Shown piece after piece: positions 34,456 to 42,892 of a stretch of 64,000 nt of DNA; position 1 is the first letter of the stretch; every line of letters starts with the position of its first letter. The stretch spans positions 230,413-294,412 of the forward strand of contig CAVUMC010000001.1 in NCBI GenBank assembly GCA_963742535.1, read 5' to 3'. Under the pieces are notes generated by a model, which saw only the letters and a program-made list of their open reading frames with translations, made no database searches and was not told the origin of the DNA. The stretch is from VRUE01 sp963742535 (GTDB lineage: Bacteria; Actinomycetota; Thermoleophilia; Solirubrobacterales; 70-9). The position numbers were made by a program, and so were the translations under genes.

Positions 34456-34569
34456 GAGATCAGTTCCGGCGGGGTCGAAGCGTCTTGTACTTTTTCGGCA
34501 ATTCCTTGCGGCGCCAGCAAGCGCGTGCCCACCGAAAAAGTTAAGCGAGACCCCGCCGGAACTGATCTC
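34456..34569. repeat. 114-nt inverted repeat with 21-bp perfect arms
   Basis: Bases 34456-34476 and 34549-34569 are exact complements (21 bp) and 34490-34498/34532-34540 add 9 bp inside. The right arm ends on the first base of the thrC stop codon. The element may be a terminator, a MITE-like remnant or a structured RNA. No second copy was noticed in the window. Confidence 0.75.
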
Positions 34570-35861
34570 TAGCCGAGCGAAGCGCCGACGCGGCCCCGAC
34601 GCAGTTCGTCGAGCACCTCGTTCATCGGCTCGACTTCGGCAGTGACCATTTCCGGCCAGGACTTCTCGGGGTGCTCGTCGAGGGTCTTGTAGCCGTTGCC
34701 GCTGACGATTGCGACGACGGTGTCGTCGGGGCCGAGCTTGCCTTCGCTGGCGAGCTTGGCCGTACAGGCAATCGTGGTGCCGCCGGCGGGCTCGGTGAGG
34801 ATGCCCTCGGTGGCACCAAGCAGATCGATGCCCTCGAAGATCTCAGCGTCGGTGACAGAGGCAGCGGAACCACCGCGCGTCCTCACCGCGTCGACAACCA
34901 GCGCGCCGTCGCCGGGAGCCCCGATCGCGATCGAGTGCGCCGCGGTCTGCGGCGACTGCGGCTCGATCTCACCCGAGCCGTCGAGGATCGCGGTCGCGAT
35001 CGGATCGCAGCCACCCGCCTGGGCGATATTGATCTTGGTCCCGGAAGTCTCGGCCAGGCCGACCATCTCGAGCTCGTTCAGTCCCTTGTGCACGCGCGAA
35101 GAGAGCGTGCCGCCGGCGGCGGGAATGACGATGTGGTCGGGCGATTGCCACTCGAGCTGCTCGACCACCTCGTAGGCCGTGGTCTTCGCCCCCTCGGCGT
35201 AGAAGGGGCGCAGGGTGATGTTGGTGAACTGCATGCCGGTGGCGAGAGCGAGCTCACGACAGGCGCGGTTGGCCTGGTCGTAGTTGCCGTCGAGCTGGAT
35301 TACCTCCGCACCGAGGGCGCGGCAGGCGCGGGCCTTGCCGCGCTCCATGTTCGACGGGTAGAAGACGTAGGCGGCGACACCGGCCTTGGCGGCAAGCGAG
35401 GAGACGGAGGTACCGACGTTGCCGGTCGAGACGCAGCCGATCTCATCCTTGCCCAGCTCGAGCAGACGGGCGACCGCCATCGAGACCACACGGTCCTTGT
35501 AGGAGAGGCTGGGACGCTGGGTGCTGTCGTCCTTGAGGTAGAGCTTCTTCAGGCCGAGCTCGGCGCCGAGCCGGTCGGCATGGATCAGCGGGGTGCGGCC
35601 GCTGTAGCGACCAACCCGGGCCTGAGCGCGAGCGTCGACGATCGGCAGCAGCTCCTCGAAGCGCCAGATATTGATCTCGCGGTCCGCCGGCGGGATCTCC
35701 GCCAAACGCTCTTTCGCCAGCTCGTAGTCGTAGTCTATGTCCAGGCCGTTGCCACAGCCATGGCACCTGAAATCAGTATCGAGAAGCGGGTAGCGCCGGC
35801 CGCAGTCGCGGCAGACCATTTCGGTGGCGCAAGAGCGGGTGCGGTCAGCGGGATCAAGCAT
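34569..35861 (-). CDS. thrC: Threonine synthase
   Basis: A 430-residue PLP enzyme converting O-phosphohomoserine to threonine. An N-terminal zinc-ribbon-like segment (MVCRDCGRRYPLLDTDFRCHGCG, four cysteines) precedes the fold-type II core with PLP lysine in PSLSYKDRVVSMA, CVSTGNVGTSVSSLAAKAG and AAGGTLSSRVHKG. This matches the actinobacterial class with a leading CxxC. ATG at 35861 follows GGAGGAGA at good spacing. Other threonine genes are not nearby; its own promoter lies about 80-115 nt upstream. Confidence 0.95.
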   Translation of the reverse strand: MLDPADRTRSCATEMVCRDCGRRYPLLDTDFRCHGCGNGLDIDYDYELAKERLAEIPPADREINIWRFEELLPIVDARAQARVGRYSGRTPLIHADRLGAELGLKKLYLKDDSTQRPSLSYKDRVVSMAVARLLELGKDEIGCVSTGNVGTSVSSLAAKAGVAAYVFYPSNMERGKARACRALGAEVIQLDGNYDQANRACRELALATGMQFTNITLRPFYAEGAKTTAYEVVEQLEWQSPDHIVIPAAGGTLSSRVHKGLNELEMVGLAETSGTKINIAQAGGCDPIATAILDGSGEIEPQSPQTAAHSIAIGAPGDGALVVDAVRTRGGSAASVTDAEIFEGIDLLGATEGILTEPAGGTTIACTAKLASEGKLGPDDTVVAIVSGNGYKTLDEHPEKSWPEMVTAEVEPMNEVLDELRRGRVGASLG

Positions 35862-35946
35862 GAGAGATCTCCTCCGAGCAGGGTACTGAGCGGTGCCCAA
35901 TACCGTCGCTCCCTATCGCTGCGTCTCCCTCTCCCATGAGTCGATG

Positions 35947-35975
35947 GGTATAGCAGGCGGGAGAGGATCGATCAA
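35947..35975 (-). promoter_or_regulatory. thrC promoter
   Basis: Minus-strand TTGATC (35970-35975), 17-nt spacer, TATACC (35947-35952). Predicted +1 near 35940, leader about 79 nt. It lies just downstream of the orphan RNA terminator, so thrC is likely transcribed on its own. Confidence 0.65.
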
Positions 35976-36000
35976 GCTTTCTTTGAGCATTAGCTCCCAC

Positions 36001-36052
36001 CAAAAAGAAGTGGGCCCGCCCCGGCGGTGTCAGCTTCCGCGGGGCGGGCCCA
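36001..36052 (-). terminator. Intrinsic terminator of the orphan RNA
   Basis: A perfect 13-bp GC-rich stem (36011-36023 with 36040-36052) and a 16-nt loop, followed in the minus direction by ACTTCTTTTTG. This is the clearest intrinsic terminator in the window. Confidence 0.8.
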
Positions 36053-36417
36053 GCCTCCGACCAGCGCTATCTGGGCTCTGGCCTGAGCTACGGCTGCGTC
36101 GGGGCCTGCGACTGCGCTCCCGGCGCGACTGTCCGGCGTGACCGGTTTCCCACGTCACGCCTCACGAGCGCCATGGCCCATTTACATGGCCGCCCCCCCT
36201 CTCCGGGGGCCAGGCTGCCAGAGGTGGGAGGGCGATGTGGCCGCGGCACAGGGCGGCATCGCGAGCTGGAGGTGGGGCAATGCCCACGACACCGTCGCCT
36301 CCCTTGTGCTCCTGATTCGGCCAACTCGACTCATGACTGGTCACTCCTTTGCCATCGCAAGGCGAGTCGCCCCTGACTGGGTTCCCACCTCTCCACTTGG
36401 CGCTTAGGTCGTCAGCA
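36003..36417 (-). ncRNA. Unidentified structured non-coding RNA, about 415 nt
   Basis: The interval has no convincing reading frame but is bounded by a strong promoter (TTGACC-17-TATACG) and an intrinsic terminator. Internal helices include a long-range 10-bp pairing of AGAGGTGGGA (36383-36392) with TCCCACCTCT (36220-36229), the hairpin 36135-36142/36154-36161 (8 bp), GCCATG/CATGGC (36170-36175/36185-36190) and GGCG/CGCC stems. I looked for RNase P (AGTCC, ACAGA), tmRNA (tRNA-like ends) and SRP (GGAAGG loop) signatures and did not find them. It could be a trans-acting RNA or a very divergent known class. Confidence 0.6.
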
Positions 36418-36423
36418 GGACTA

Positions 36424-36452
36424 CGTATAACAGATTGGATTTCACTGGTCAA
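36424..36452 (-). promoter_or_regulatory. Strong promoter of the orphan RNA
   Basis: Minus-strand TTGACC (36447-36452), exactly 17 nt, TATACG (36424-36429), with an A6 tract four nt upstream of the -35 that could act as an UP element. Predicted +1 near 36417. Confidence 0.75.
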
Positions 36453-36496
36453 GGCTTTTTTGTGCAAACGTCCAAGAACGTCGCAAAAGAAGCTGA

Positions 36497-37336
36497 CTAC
36501 AAGTGAACGCGAGCGCGTGGCTGCCAGGTGTGAGTAGGCACGACGGGACGGAATCCGGCGCCGAGAATACCTTTGCGATCAGCCAGGGCCGGGGCGGAGC
36601 CCGCCTCGGCGACCGCCATCGTGTGGCAGCCAGCCTCGGAGGCATCGACGATGCAGCGGTGCAGGGCGGCGCTCTGCCCAAGACCGTCGCGCTCCCCCAC
36701 CAAACGTGAGGCAAGCGCCAATACGGCGACGCCCCGGTGCAATCGCATCGCGATGTAGGCAAGCGGCTCGTCGCCGTCGACGGCGCAGTAGCAACGCCAG
36801 CCCGGCGAGCCCGGCAGGTCAAGGAAAAAGGTCGCTGCCCAACTCGGAAAGCCGAGGCTCTCAGCCAGCGGATCGCCAAAACCTTCGTCTTCCCATGGGT
36901 CAGTCCGCTCGAAGATCTCGATCCCCGGCAGCGCCGTCGCCCGTGGCGGCGCCCCGTCGCGAATCAGCTTGACCGGGCCGTCGAGCAAGCGGTAGTGATG
37001 GCGCTGCAGCCACCGTTCGGCCGCCTCCTGCTCCGGCAGGCCCGGGATCACCGGCACGCGGAAATCGACGTCATGGCGCTCCATCCACTTGACCGCGGCT
37101 GGCAGGTAGCCGTCCTCGAGCGCACCGGGGGCGCCGGCGCCAAGGACGAAATTGAGCGCCGGCTCGCCGGCTTCCTCGGCTACGACGGCAGCAGCAACCG
37201 GACCGAACTCGACCATATCGATCCCCAGATCGACTACGGCATCCTCGCAGGCCGCGTCCCAAAGACCCCTCCAGAACTGCTTCTCGGCCTCATCGAGGGC
37301 AACCGCGTCAAACGCCGCGCTGCCTTCGGCTGCCAC
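36497..37336 (-). CDS. GNAT-family N-acetyltransferase-like protein
   Basis: A 279-residue protein. The C-terminal ~150 residues look like a GNAT fold: PLAESLGFPSWAATFFLDLPGS, WRCYCAVDGDEPLAYIAMRLHRGVAVLALAS then GLGQSAALHRCIVDASEAGCHTMAVAEA in place of the acetyl-CoA loop. The N-terminal half may be a second degenerate GNAT domain. Substrate unknown. GTG at 37336 coincides with the predicted transcription start, so the message should be leaderless. Confidence 0.75.
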   Translation of the reverse strand: MAAEGSAAFDAVALDEAEKQFWRGLWDAACEDAVVDLGIDMVEFGPVAAAVVAEEAGEPALNFVLGAGAPGALEDGYLPAAVKWMERHDVDFRVPVIPGLPEQEAAERWLQRHHYRLLDGPVKLIRDGAPPRATALPGIEIFERTDPWEDEGFGDPLAESLGFPSWAATFFLDLPGSPGWRCYCAVDGDEPLAYIAMRLHRGVAVLALASRLVGERDGLGQSAALHRCIVDASEAGCHTMAVAEAGSAPALADRKGILGAGFRPVVPTHTWQPRARVHL

Positions 37337-37342
37337 ACCTCG

Positions 37343-37372
37343 ACTATAGGGGTCTTAGACCGGAACAGTCAA
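37343..37372 (-). promoter_or_regulatory. Promoter of the GNAT gene, leaderless
   Basis: Minus-strand TTGACT (37367-37372), 18-nt spacer, TATAGT (37343-37348), with an A6 tract just upstream. The +1 seven nt beyond the -10 falls on the GTG start codon at 37336. Confidence 0.7.
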
Positions 37373-37404
37373 GGTTTTTTGGATAAAACTGAGCGTCCTA
37401 AAGA

Positions 37405-39628
37405 TCAGGTACCGGCCGCCGTCTCAGCAGCGCTGGGAGCGAGATCGAGGTGCTCCGGCCAGGGTCCCGGCAGTCCCTCGCCATCCTCCTCGCCGGCGGC
37501 CAGCAACAGCGCCTCGGCGAAGTGAGGCGCGAAGGGCGCCAGGGTGCGCACAAGCAGCACGAGGGCGGCCACCTGGGCCTCCGCATCCGCGCGGCTGAGA
37601 CTCCCGCGGCGCTTGATCACCCGCTTCTCGAAGTCCTGGATCCGCTCGAGCAGGCGGGTCACGTTGCGCACCGCCTTGTGCATCTGCAGCTCCTCCATGT
37701 CGGCGGTGATGCGAGCGAGGCCGTTGTCGCACCACTTGACCAGGCGCTCGCGCATGAACTCGGTGTCGGCCGCCGCCTCAGCGTTCTCGGGGGCCTCCCC
37801 CGCCGTCGCGAAACGCTCCTGCGCGTAGTTCCAGAGGTTGTGGAGGAAGCGCGCGGCGAAGCGCATCGCGCCGTCATTCCAGTTGAGCGTCTTCGCCGGC
37901 CCGGCGGCGTAGAGGACGGCAATGCGCACGGTGTCGGCGCCGTAGCGCTCCACTAGCTCGTCGGGGTCGACGACGTTGCCGAGGTGCTTGCTCATCTTGC
38001 GCCCGTCGGCGATCACCATCTCGTGGAAGAGGCAGCCGGTGAAGGGCTCGCCCTGCTCCATGAAGGCAAAGGGGCCGATGTCGCGCAGCGCCTTCGTAAC
38101 GACCCGCTGGTCGAAGACGAAGCCGCCGGAATCAGCGCCGGCTACGAGGCGCTCGGAAGGCAGCCAGCGCTGCAGATCGGGGTGGGAGAACATCTGCTCA
38201 GCGCGTGCGGAGGGTGGCACCGCCGAGGGCACCCAGAGCCAGAGCGCGTCAAAGTGGCAATCGAGCGTGTCGGTCTCGCGGCGAGCCGGGCTCGCCGCAG
38301 CGCGGGCAGGCGACCTCGACGAACTCGGCGCACTCGGCCAGCGGGTTGCCCTCCCCAGTCGGCTCGATGTCGCGTGGCAGGACCACGGGCAGGTCCGCCT
38401 CAGGCACCGGCACCGGGCCGCAGGCCTCGCAGTGGATGATCGGGATCGGCGTGCCCCAGAAGCGCTGGCGCGAGATCGAGAAGTCGGAAGCGCGGTAGCG
38501 CACCGCCGGGCGCGTCTCGGGCGAGGAGCTCGCCGCGACCGGCGCCCCCTCCCCCAGCCGCTCGACCCGCGCCGCGATCGCGGCATCGGCCTCGTCGACG
38601 GCGGGAATCCCCAGGGCTGCGGTCTGCCCGTAACGAGCGTCGACCAGGGGCGAGACGATCACCGGCAGCTCAGCACCGCCCCAGGGGGCAGTGGCGGCCA
38701 GGCCGGTATCGACGAGCGGCACCGACTTGGCATCGCGGGCGCTGCGCTCCCAGCCCCCCGAGCGCAGCTCGTCGAGCTGCTCGGCGACGCCCGGCTCGCC
38801 GGCCCAGGCCTCGACCTCGGGATGGCGTGGTGAGAGCAGGACGAAGCTCGCCTCAGCGACGGCCTCAGCGTGCGGGGTGAAGACGGTGAGCGTGGTGCCG
38901 GCCGGGCCGCCCAGATCGACCTCGGCCCCGTCGCTGCGACCGAGGATGTAGCGCTGGGTGGAGAGCGAGATCTCATCCCAATTCGCCTCCAGCCCCGGCA
39001 GACGACGGTCGTTCTCCTCCAGATACGGCGTGATGCGCAGGAACCAGGTCGGGCGCTTGATCAGGCGAACCTCGTTGTGACAGCGCCAGCAGGTCCCATC
39101 CTCGACCTGGAGCGCGGCGAGCGTCGTGCGGCAGTGATCGCACCAATCGACCGTGGTGTCGTCGAGGTAGATCAGGTCCGCCTCGAAGAGGGTCAGGAAG
39201 AGCCACTGCGACCAGCGGTATTGCGCCTCGTCGGAGCTGTAGAAGACCCGCTCGTAATCGAAGGAGAAGCCCAGCCGCCGCATCTGGTCGAGCATCCGCT
39301 CGCCGCAGCTCTCAACCCACTCGGCCGGCGGGATCTTGCGCTCGATCGCTGCCATCTCGGCGGGCAGGCCGAAAGCGTCGAAGCCGAAGCCGAAGAGGAC
39401 ATCGTCGCCGCGGGCGCGGCGAAAGCGGGCGTAGGCGTCGCCGAGCGAGTAATCGCGGACGTGGCCCATATGGAGTTTGCCCGAGGTGAACGGGCTCGAA
39501 GGCTTGATGTAGATCGAGCGCGCCGGATCGCCCTCCGCGGGCGTCGCGAAAGCATCGCGCTCATTCCACGCGGCTTGGCGCTCTGTCTCGACTTTGGACG
39601 AGTCGTATATCTGTTTCGTTGAGTTCAT
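37405..39628 (-). pseudogene. leuS: Leucyl-tRNA synthetase-like protein, frameshifted, editing site degenerate
   Basis: Read across one extra base near 38286-38288 the gene encodes about 740 residues of a class I synthetase. HMGH (in SGKLHMGHVRDYS) and KMSKHLGN are the signature motifs; CPRCGEP then RRETDTLDCHF crosses the frameshift. Compared with LeuRS, the editing motif TTRPDT reads TPHAEA, the threonine-rich GTGAVM region is replaced, and the protein ends after the anticodon helical bundle without the C-terminal domain. It is therefore either an editing-free LeuRS or a LeuRS-like paralogue. The frameshift could be a sequencing error, since both halves are well conserved. ATG at 39628. Confidence 0.8.
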
Positions 39629-39649
39629 CGTTTTGGCGCGCGAGAATAT

Positions 39650-39678
39650 TTGACCACTGCGAAGCTGGTGACTATGGT
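39650..39678 (+). promoter_or_regulatory. Plus-strand promoter upstream of the 119-residue protein
   Basis: TTGACC (39650-39655), 17-nt spacer, TATGGT (39673-39678). It faces away from the LeuRS-like gene; predicted +1 near 39685. Confidence 0.6.
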
Positions 39679-39774
39679 CTTCGTGAACGTTTACACTGAT
39701 ATCTGTAACGCTTGTTCCCGGGGCGGCTCGGGTACGCGCTGGGGGCAGGCTTAGACCTGAAGAGGGAGGTCCCA

Positions 39775-40134
39775 GTGACAGAGGGTAGAGAACTCGCCGC
39801 AGTCCTCGATGGTCAGTTCAACGACCAGATAGCGAGCCAGGTAGTTCAGGTCGCCACCGATGCGCCGGCTGGAGATGAGGTGCAGGAGGCGTTGATGAGG
39901 ATCGTGGACATCGCAGACCACGATCCGAGCGGAGCACGCAAGGCGCTGTGGGCGCTGCGCGGCGATGCTGGTGCCCTGGAGGGCTTGGAGCACGGTTTGG
40001 GGCTCAGTCCCAGCCGGGCAACATTGGCGCTCGGAGGTGCGATCCAGCTCGTCAGCACAGAGTTGGCTTCGACCAAACCCAACCTGCGTGACCGCGTGCC
40101 GGAGCTGATGCGCTGGCTGGAGGGCTCCTGGTAG
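39775..40134 (+). CDS. Small helical protein of unknown function
   Basis: A 119-residue cytoplasmic protein starting with GTG after GGGAGG six nt upstream. It looks all-helical (DEVQEALMRIVDIADHDPSGARKALWALRGD, then LRDRVPELMRWLEGSW) with no cysteines, signal peptide or membrane span. No family recognised. It has its own promoter about 95 nt upstream and is convergent with the methyltransferase gene (7-nt gap). Confidence 0.65.
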   Translation: MTEGRELAAVLDGQFNDQIASQVVQVATDAPAGDEVQEALMRIVDIADHDPSGARKALWALRGDAGALEGLEHGLGLSPSRATLALGGAIQLVSTELASTKPNLRDRVPELMRWLEGSW

Positions 40135-40141
40135 GCGGGCG

Positions 40142-40924
40142 CTAAGCGGCGGGCTTGCGGCCCGAGATGAAGACCTCAAACTGGCTGTCCTTGGGCGGCC
40201 TTGGCTTACCGGTGCCGCGAAAAGCGTTCTCCAGTTTCATCCCCACCGAGTCGTAGATCTCGGTCAACTCTTCGACCGAGTAGAGGCGCTGGCGGAACGG
40301 GATCGGCTTGGCGCCCTCAAACGTCTCGCCGACGATGATCGGGGTCGTCGAGCCTTCTAAGTAACGCGTGCGTGGCTCCCAGCGATGGTCGATCAATTCG
40401 ACCATCCCCTCCCCCGCGATCCAGGTTTTCTGCGGCAGGTGCGCTTCGGCGTAAAGGACGTTCGGCAGCTGCAGGAGGTTGCCACCGCCCGCGCGCAGTG
40501 CTGCCGCGATCACCTCGAAAGTGCGCTGGTTCTCCTCCTCGGTCTCGAAGTAGCCGATCGCGCCGTCGTTGAGATTGAGAACGATGTCGAACTCGTCCTC
40601 GAACTCGAGCTTGCGCAGGTCGGCGGCGAGGAACGATGCGTCCAGGGACTCCTTGTCGGCGTCGGCCTCGGCGATCGCCAGCAAGTCCGGTGAGATGTCA
40701 ACGCCGACGACGGAGAAGCCACGGCGCGCCAGCTCCAGCGAATGCCTGCCTGTGCCGCAGGCGAGATCCAGCACCCGCTCGCCGCCGCTGGCGCCCAACA
40801 TCGCCATGGCCCGGTCGACTTCATCCCCGGTTCGGTCGGCCCAGGGTCGCTTGGTGGTCTCCTCCGGCGGGAATGCGGAGCGATACCAGTCCGATGGAAT
40901 CTCGGTTACGCTCGCCTGCTCCAT
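40142..40924 (-). CDS. SAM-dependent class I methyltransferase
   Basis: A 260-residue Rossmann methyltransferase. SAM motif I is VLDLACGTGRHSLELARRG (about residues 50-68), motif II VVGVDISPDLL, and the post-II acidic residues lie in LEFEDEFDIVLNLNDGAIGYF. The pattern fits the UbiE/Methyltransf_25 group. Substrate unknown; the neighbours do not give a pathway. Confidence 0.88.
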   Translation of the reverse strand: MEQASVTEIPSDWYRSAFPPEETTKRPWADRTGDEVDRAMAMLGASGGERVLDLACGTGRHSLELARRGFSVVGVDISPDLLAIAEADADKESLDASFLAADLRKLEFEDEFDIVLNLNDGAIGYFETEEENQRTFEVIAAALRAGGGNLLQLPNVLYAEAHLPQKTWIAGEGMVELIDHRWEPRTRYLEGSTTPIIVGETFEGAKPIPFRQRLYSVEELTEIYDSVGMKLENAFRGTGKPRPPKDSQFEVFISGRKPAA

Positions 40925-40991
40925 TGCTCAGGAATATTAGCGAGGAAGACCGGGTTGGTACCTATTGGCTACCCGCGACCCTGCGGCGGTA

Positions 40992-41420
40992 CTAGTCGGC
41001 GAAGGTCCAGAGCTTGTTGCCGAGGAAGTTGAACGGCATCGCTACGGCAACCGCGATCGCCTGCGCGGAGAGGTCCCCCATCGAGGCACCTGCGACCAGC
41101 GCTTCGAGCACCACGAGGTTGATCAAAAGTGCGCCAATGCTGACCGCGAAGAAGCGGGCGGCCTGGAAGCCGGCGTGACCGTGACCCGCGGCGAAGGTCC
41201 AGTGACGGTTCCAGAAGAAGTTGGAGGAGACGGCTACGCAGAAGGAGCCGATCGCGGCGATGATGTGATGGAGGCCGAGGTTGTCGCTGAGCAGGGCGAA
41301 GACGGCGAGGTTGATCAGGTAGCCGGAGCCACCGACGAGGCCGAACTTGATCAGCTGCCACCAGCTCGCCGGGCGCCGGGCGGCGGCCCCAACTCGGTAG
41401 GCGAATTCGCTGGCGCTCAT
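40992..41420 (-). CDS. GtrA-family membrane protein
   Basis: A 142-residue protein with four membrane spans (about residues 20-40, 46-66, 85-103, 110-130). The FGLVGGSGYLINLAVFALL, FFWNRHWTF and FLGNKLWTF motifs are diagnostic of GtrA, a group proposed to flip polyprenyl-phosphate-linked sugars. Its start overlaps the stop of the GT39 gene, which fits a shared lipid-linked sugar pathway. Confidence 0.9.
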   Translation of the reverse strand: MSASEFAYRVGAAARRPASWWQLIKFGLVGGSGYLINLAVFALLSDNLGLHHIIAAIGSFCVAVSSNFFWNRHWTFAAGHGHAGFQAARFFAVSIGALLINLVVLEALVAGASMGDLSAQAIAVAVAMPFNFLGNKLWTFAD

Positions 41421-42892
41421 GGTCTGCTCCCCGGCTCGCCGTCGAGGACTACGGCGTTCACGCCGAAGCCTGTACCGACGTGCCGCAGCACGTAGAAGGG
41501 TATTTCTTGGGGGAGAGCTGACATATAGCGAGTCAAGGTGAGGCGCTCGAACCTTACCCGGGCTACTGGGTGGAAAACCCGCGGAATGCCAGTTGGCTGC
41601 GCTCCCCCGCGTGACTTTCCGATCACGTCAATTTCCTGCATCGGCCAATCACCGCTGTAGATGCGCTGTGCGTGGTTGTGCAGGTAGTAGCGCACGGGGT
41701 CGGCGGCGAGCTTCCAAGTGACGATCGCACGCGGCACTCGCTCCGGTCCGAGCGCGTTGACGATGGCGCGGAAATCGGGGCGCTGCAGATTCGGCGTTTC
41801 GCTGACGCGGACGCCGAAGGCGATCCAGTAGGCGCAGAGGGCGATAGCGAGGAGCAAGCCGAGCCGCCGGGCACGCTCGGCGCCGAAGCCGATCGCCGCA
41901 GCCACTGCCAGCGGCACCAGCGCCGGCAGCAAGTTGCGCTCGACCACGTAGTCCTTGCCGACCAGAGCGGCAACGAGAGCGAAGACGGCGACGCCGAGGC
42001 CGACGACTAGCCCCAGCAACGCCCCGCGCCGCTCGCGGCGCGTGCCGCGGAAGGCGACGAGCAACAGCGCGGCGGCGATCAGGAGGACCGGCAGCAGTGC
42101 GTAGTGCGTGCGGGGCGGCTCCGCGATCACGTGACCGGTTTCGCCGATCAGGAAGCTGGCGCCGGTTTGGAAGAAGCGCGAGGAGAGGGGGCTTTCTTCG
42201 ATCCAATCGATGTGGGCCGGGTTGACCTGCGCCGTGAGCAGGGGCAGCAGGGCGAGCCCGGTTGCAGCGACCGCAGCGAGCGCCGGTAGCACGACGCGCC
42301 AGCGCGAGCGCAGCGCGATCAGCAGCCAGAGCGCCTCAATGCCGACCGCGAAGACGGCGAAGTAGTGGCTGCAAAGCGCGAGCGCGGAGGCGATCGCCCA
42401 GAGCGCCAGGTCGCTGCCCTTGCGCGTGCGCAGCGCGCGGGCGAAAAAGAGCAATGAGGCGGCGCAGAAGATGACGAGGAGCGCATAGGAGCGCGCCTCC
42501 TGCGAGTACCAGATCAGCATGGGGTTGACGGCGACGAGTGCCGCCGCGATCAGTCCCGCCCGCCTGCTCGAGAGCTCGGCGCCGATCGCGTAGACAAGCG
42601 GCACGGTCAGGGTGCCGAGCAGAGCGGAGAGCGAGCGGATGCCGACCTCGTCGCTGCCGAAGGCTTTCGCCCAACCCCAGGCGAGGACGTAGTAGAGCGG
42701 CGGGTTGGACTCGCTGCGCTTGACCGCGTGCAGCATGTGTTCGAAGTTGCCGGAGATGACGCGGGAGACCGTGATCACCTCGTCGTGATGGAAGCTCTGG
42801 TCACCGAGGGTGACGAAGCGCATCGCGGCGCCGAGGGCGATGAGGAGCGCCAGCGCCCAGGCGGCACAGGCTCGGCTCGGGGCGAGGGTCAA
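41417..42892 (-). CDS. GT39/ArnT-like membrane glycosyltransferase
   Basis: About 491 residues with roughly eleven membrane spans. The first extracytoplasmic loop has FHHDEVITVSR, the catalytic acidic pair of GT-C enzymes that use polyprenyl-phosphate sugars, and SNPPLYYVLAWGW follows. The large C-terminal periplasmic part starts near residue 385. The TTG at 42892 overlaps the GH92 stop (TTGA) and puts the first span near the N-terminus; a GTG at 43027 would add 45 residues that look like out-of-frame translation of GH92. Acts with the adjacent GtrA protein. Confidence 0.85.
   Translation of the reverse strand: MTLAPSRACAAWALALLIALGAAMRFVTLGDQSFHHDEVITVSRVISGNFEHMLHAVKRSESNPPLYYVLAWGWAKAFGSDEVGIRSLSALLGTLTVPLVYAIGAELSSRRAGLIAAALVAVNPMLIWYSQEARSYALLVIFCAASLLFFARALRTRKGSDLALWAIASALALCSHYFAVFAVGIEALWLLIALRSRWRVVLPALAAVAATGLALLPLLTAQVNPAHIDWIEESPLSSRFFQTGASFLIGETGHVIAEPPRTHYALLPVLLIAAALLLVAFRGTRRERRGALLGLVVGLGVAVFALVAALVGKDYVVERNLLPALVPLAVAAAIGFGAERARRLGLLLAIALCAYWIAFGVRVSETPNLQRPDFRAIVNALGPERVPRAIVTWKLAADPVRYYLHNHAQRIYSGDWPMQEIDVIGKSRGGAQPTGIPRVFHPVARVRFERLTLTRYMSALPQEIPFYVLRHVGTGFGVNAVVLDGEPGSRP

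Noticed and set aside
34456..34569. Integron attC site
   Set aside because: One GTTAAGC heptamer is present but the required partner RYYYAAC at the other end is missing and no integrase is near.
36003..36417. RNase P RNA, tmRNA, SRP RNA or T-box leader for thrC
   Set aside because: The conserved AGTCC/ACAGA core, tRNA-like ends, GGAAGG loop or T-box sequence before a terminator are absent; GGTGGGAACC near the 5' end is in the wrong place for a T-box.
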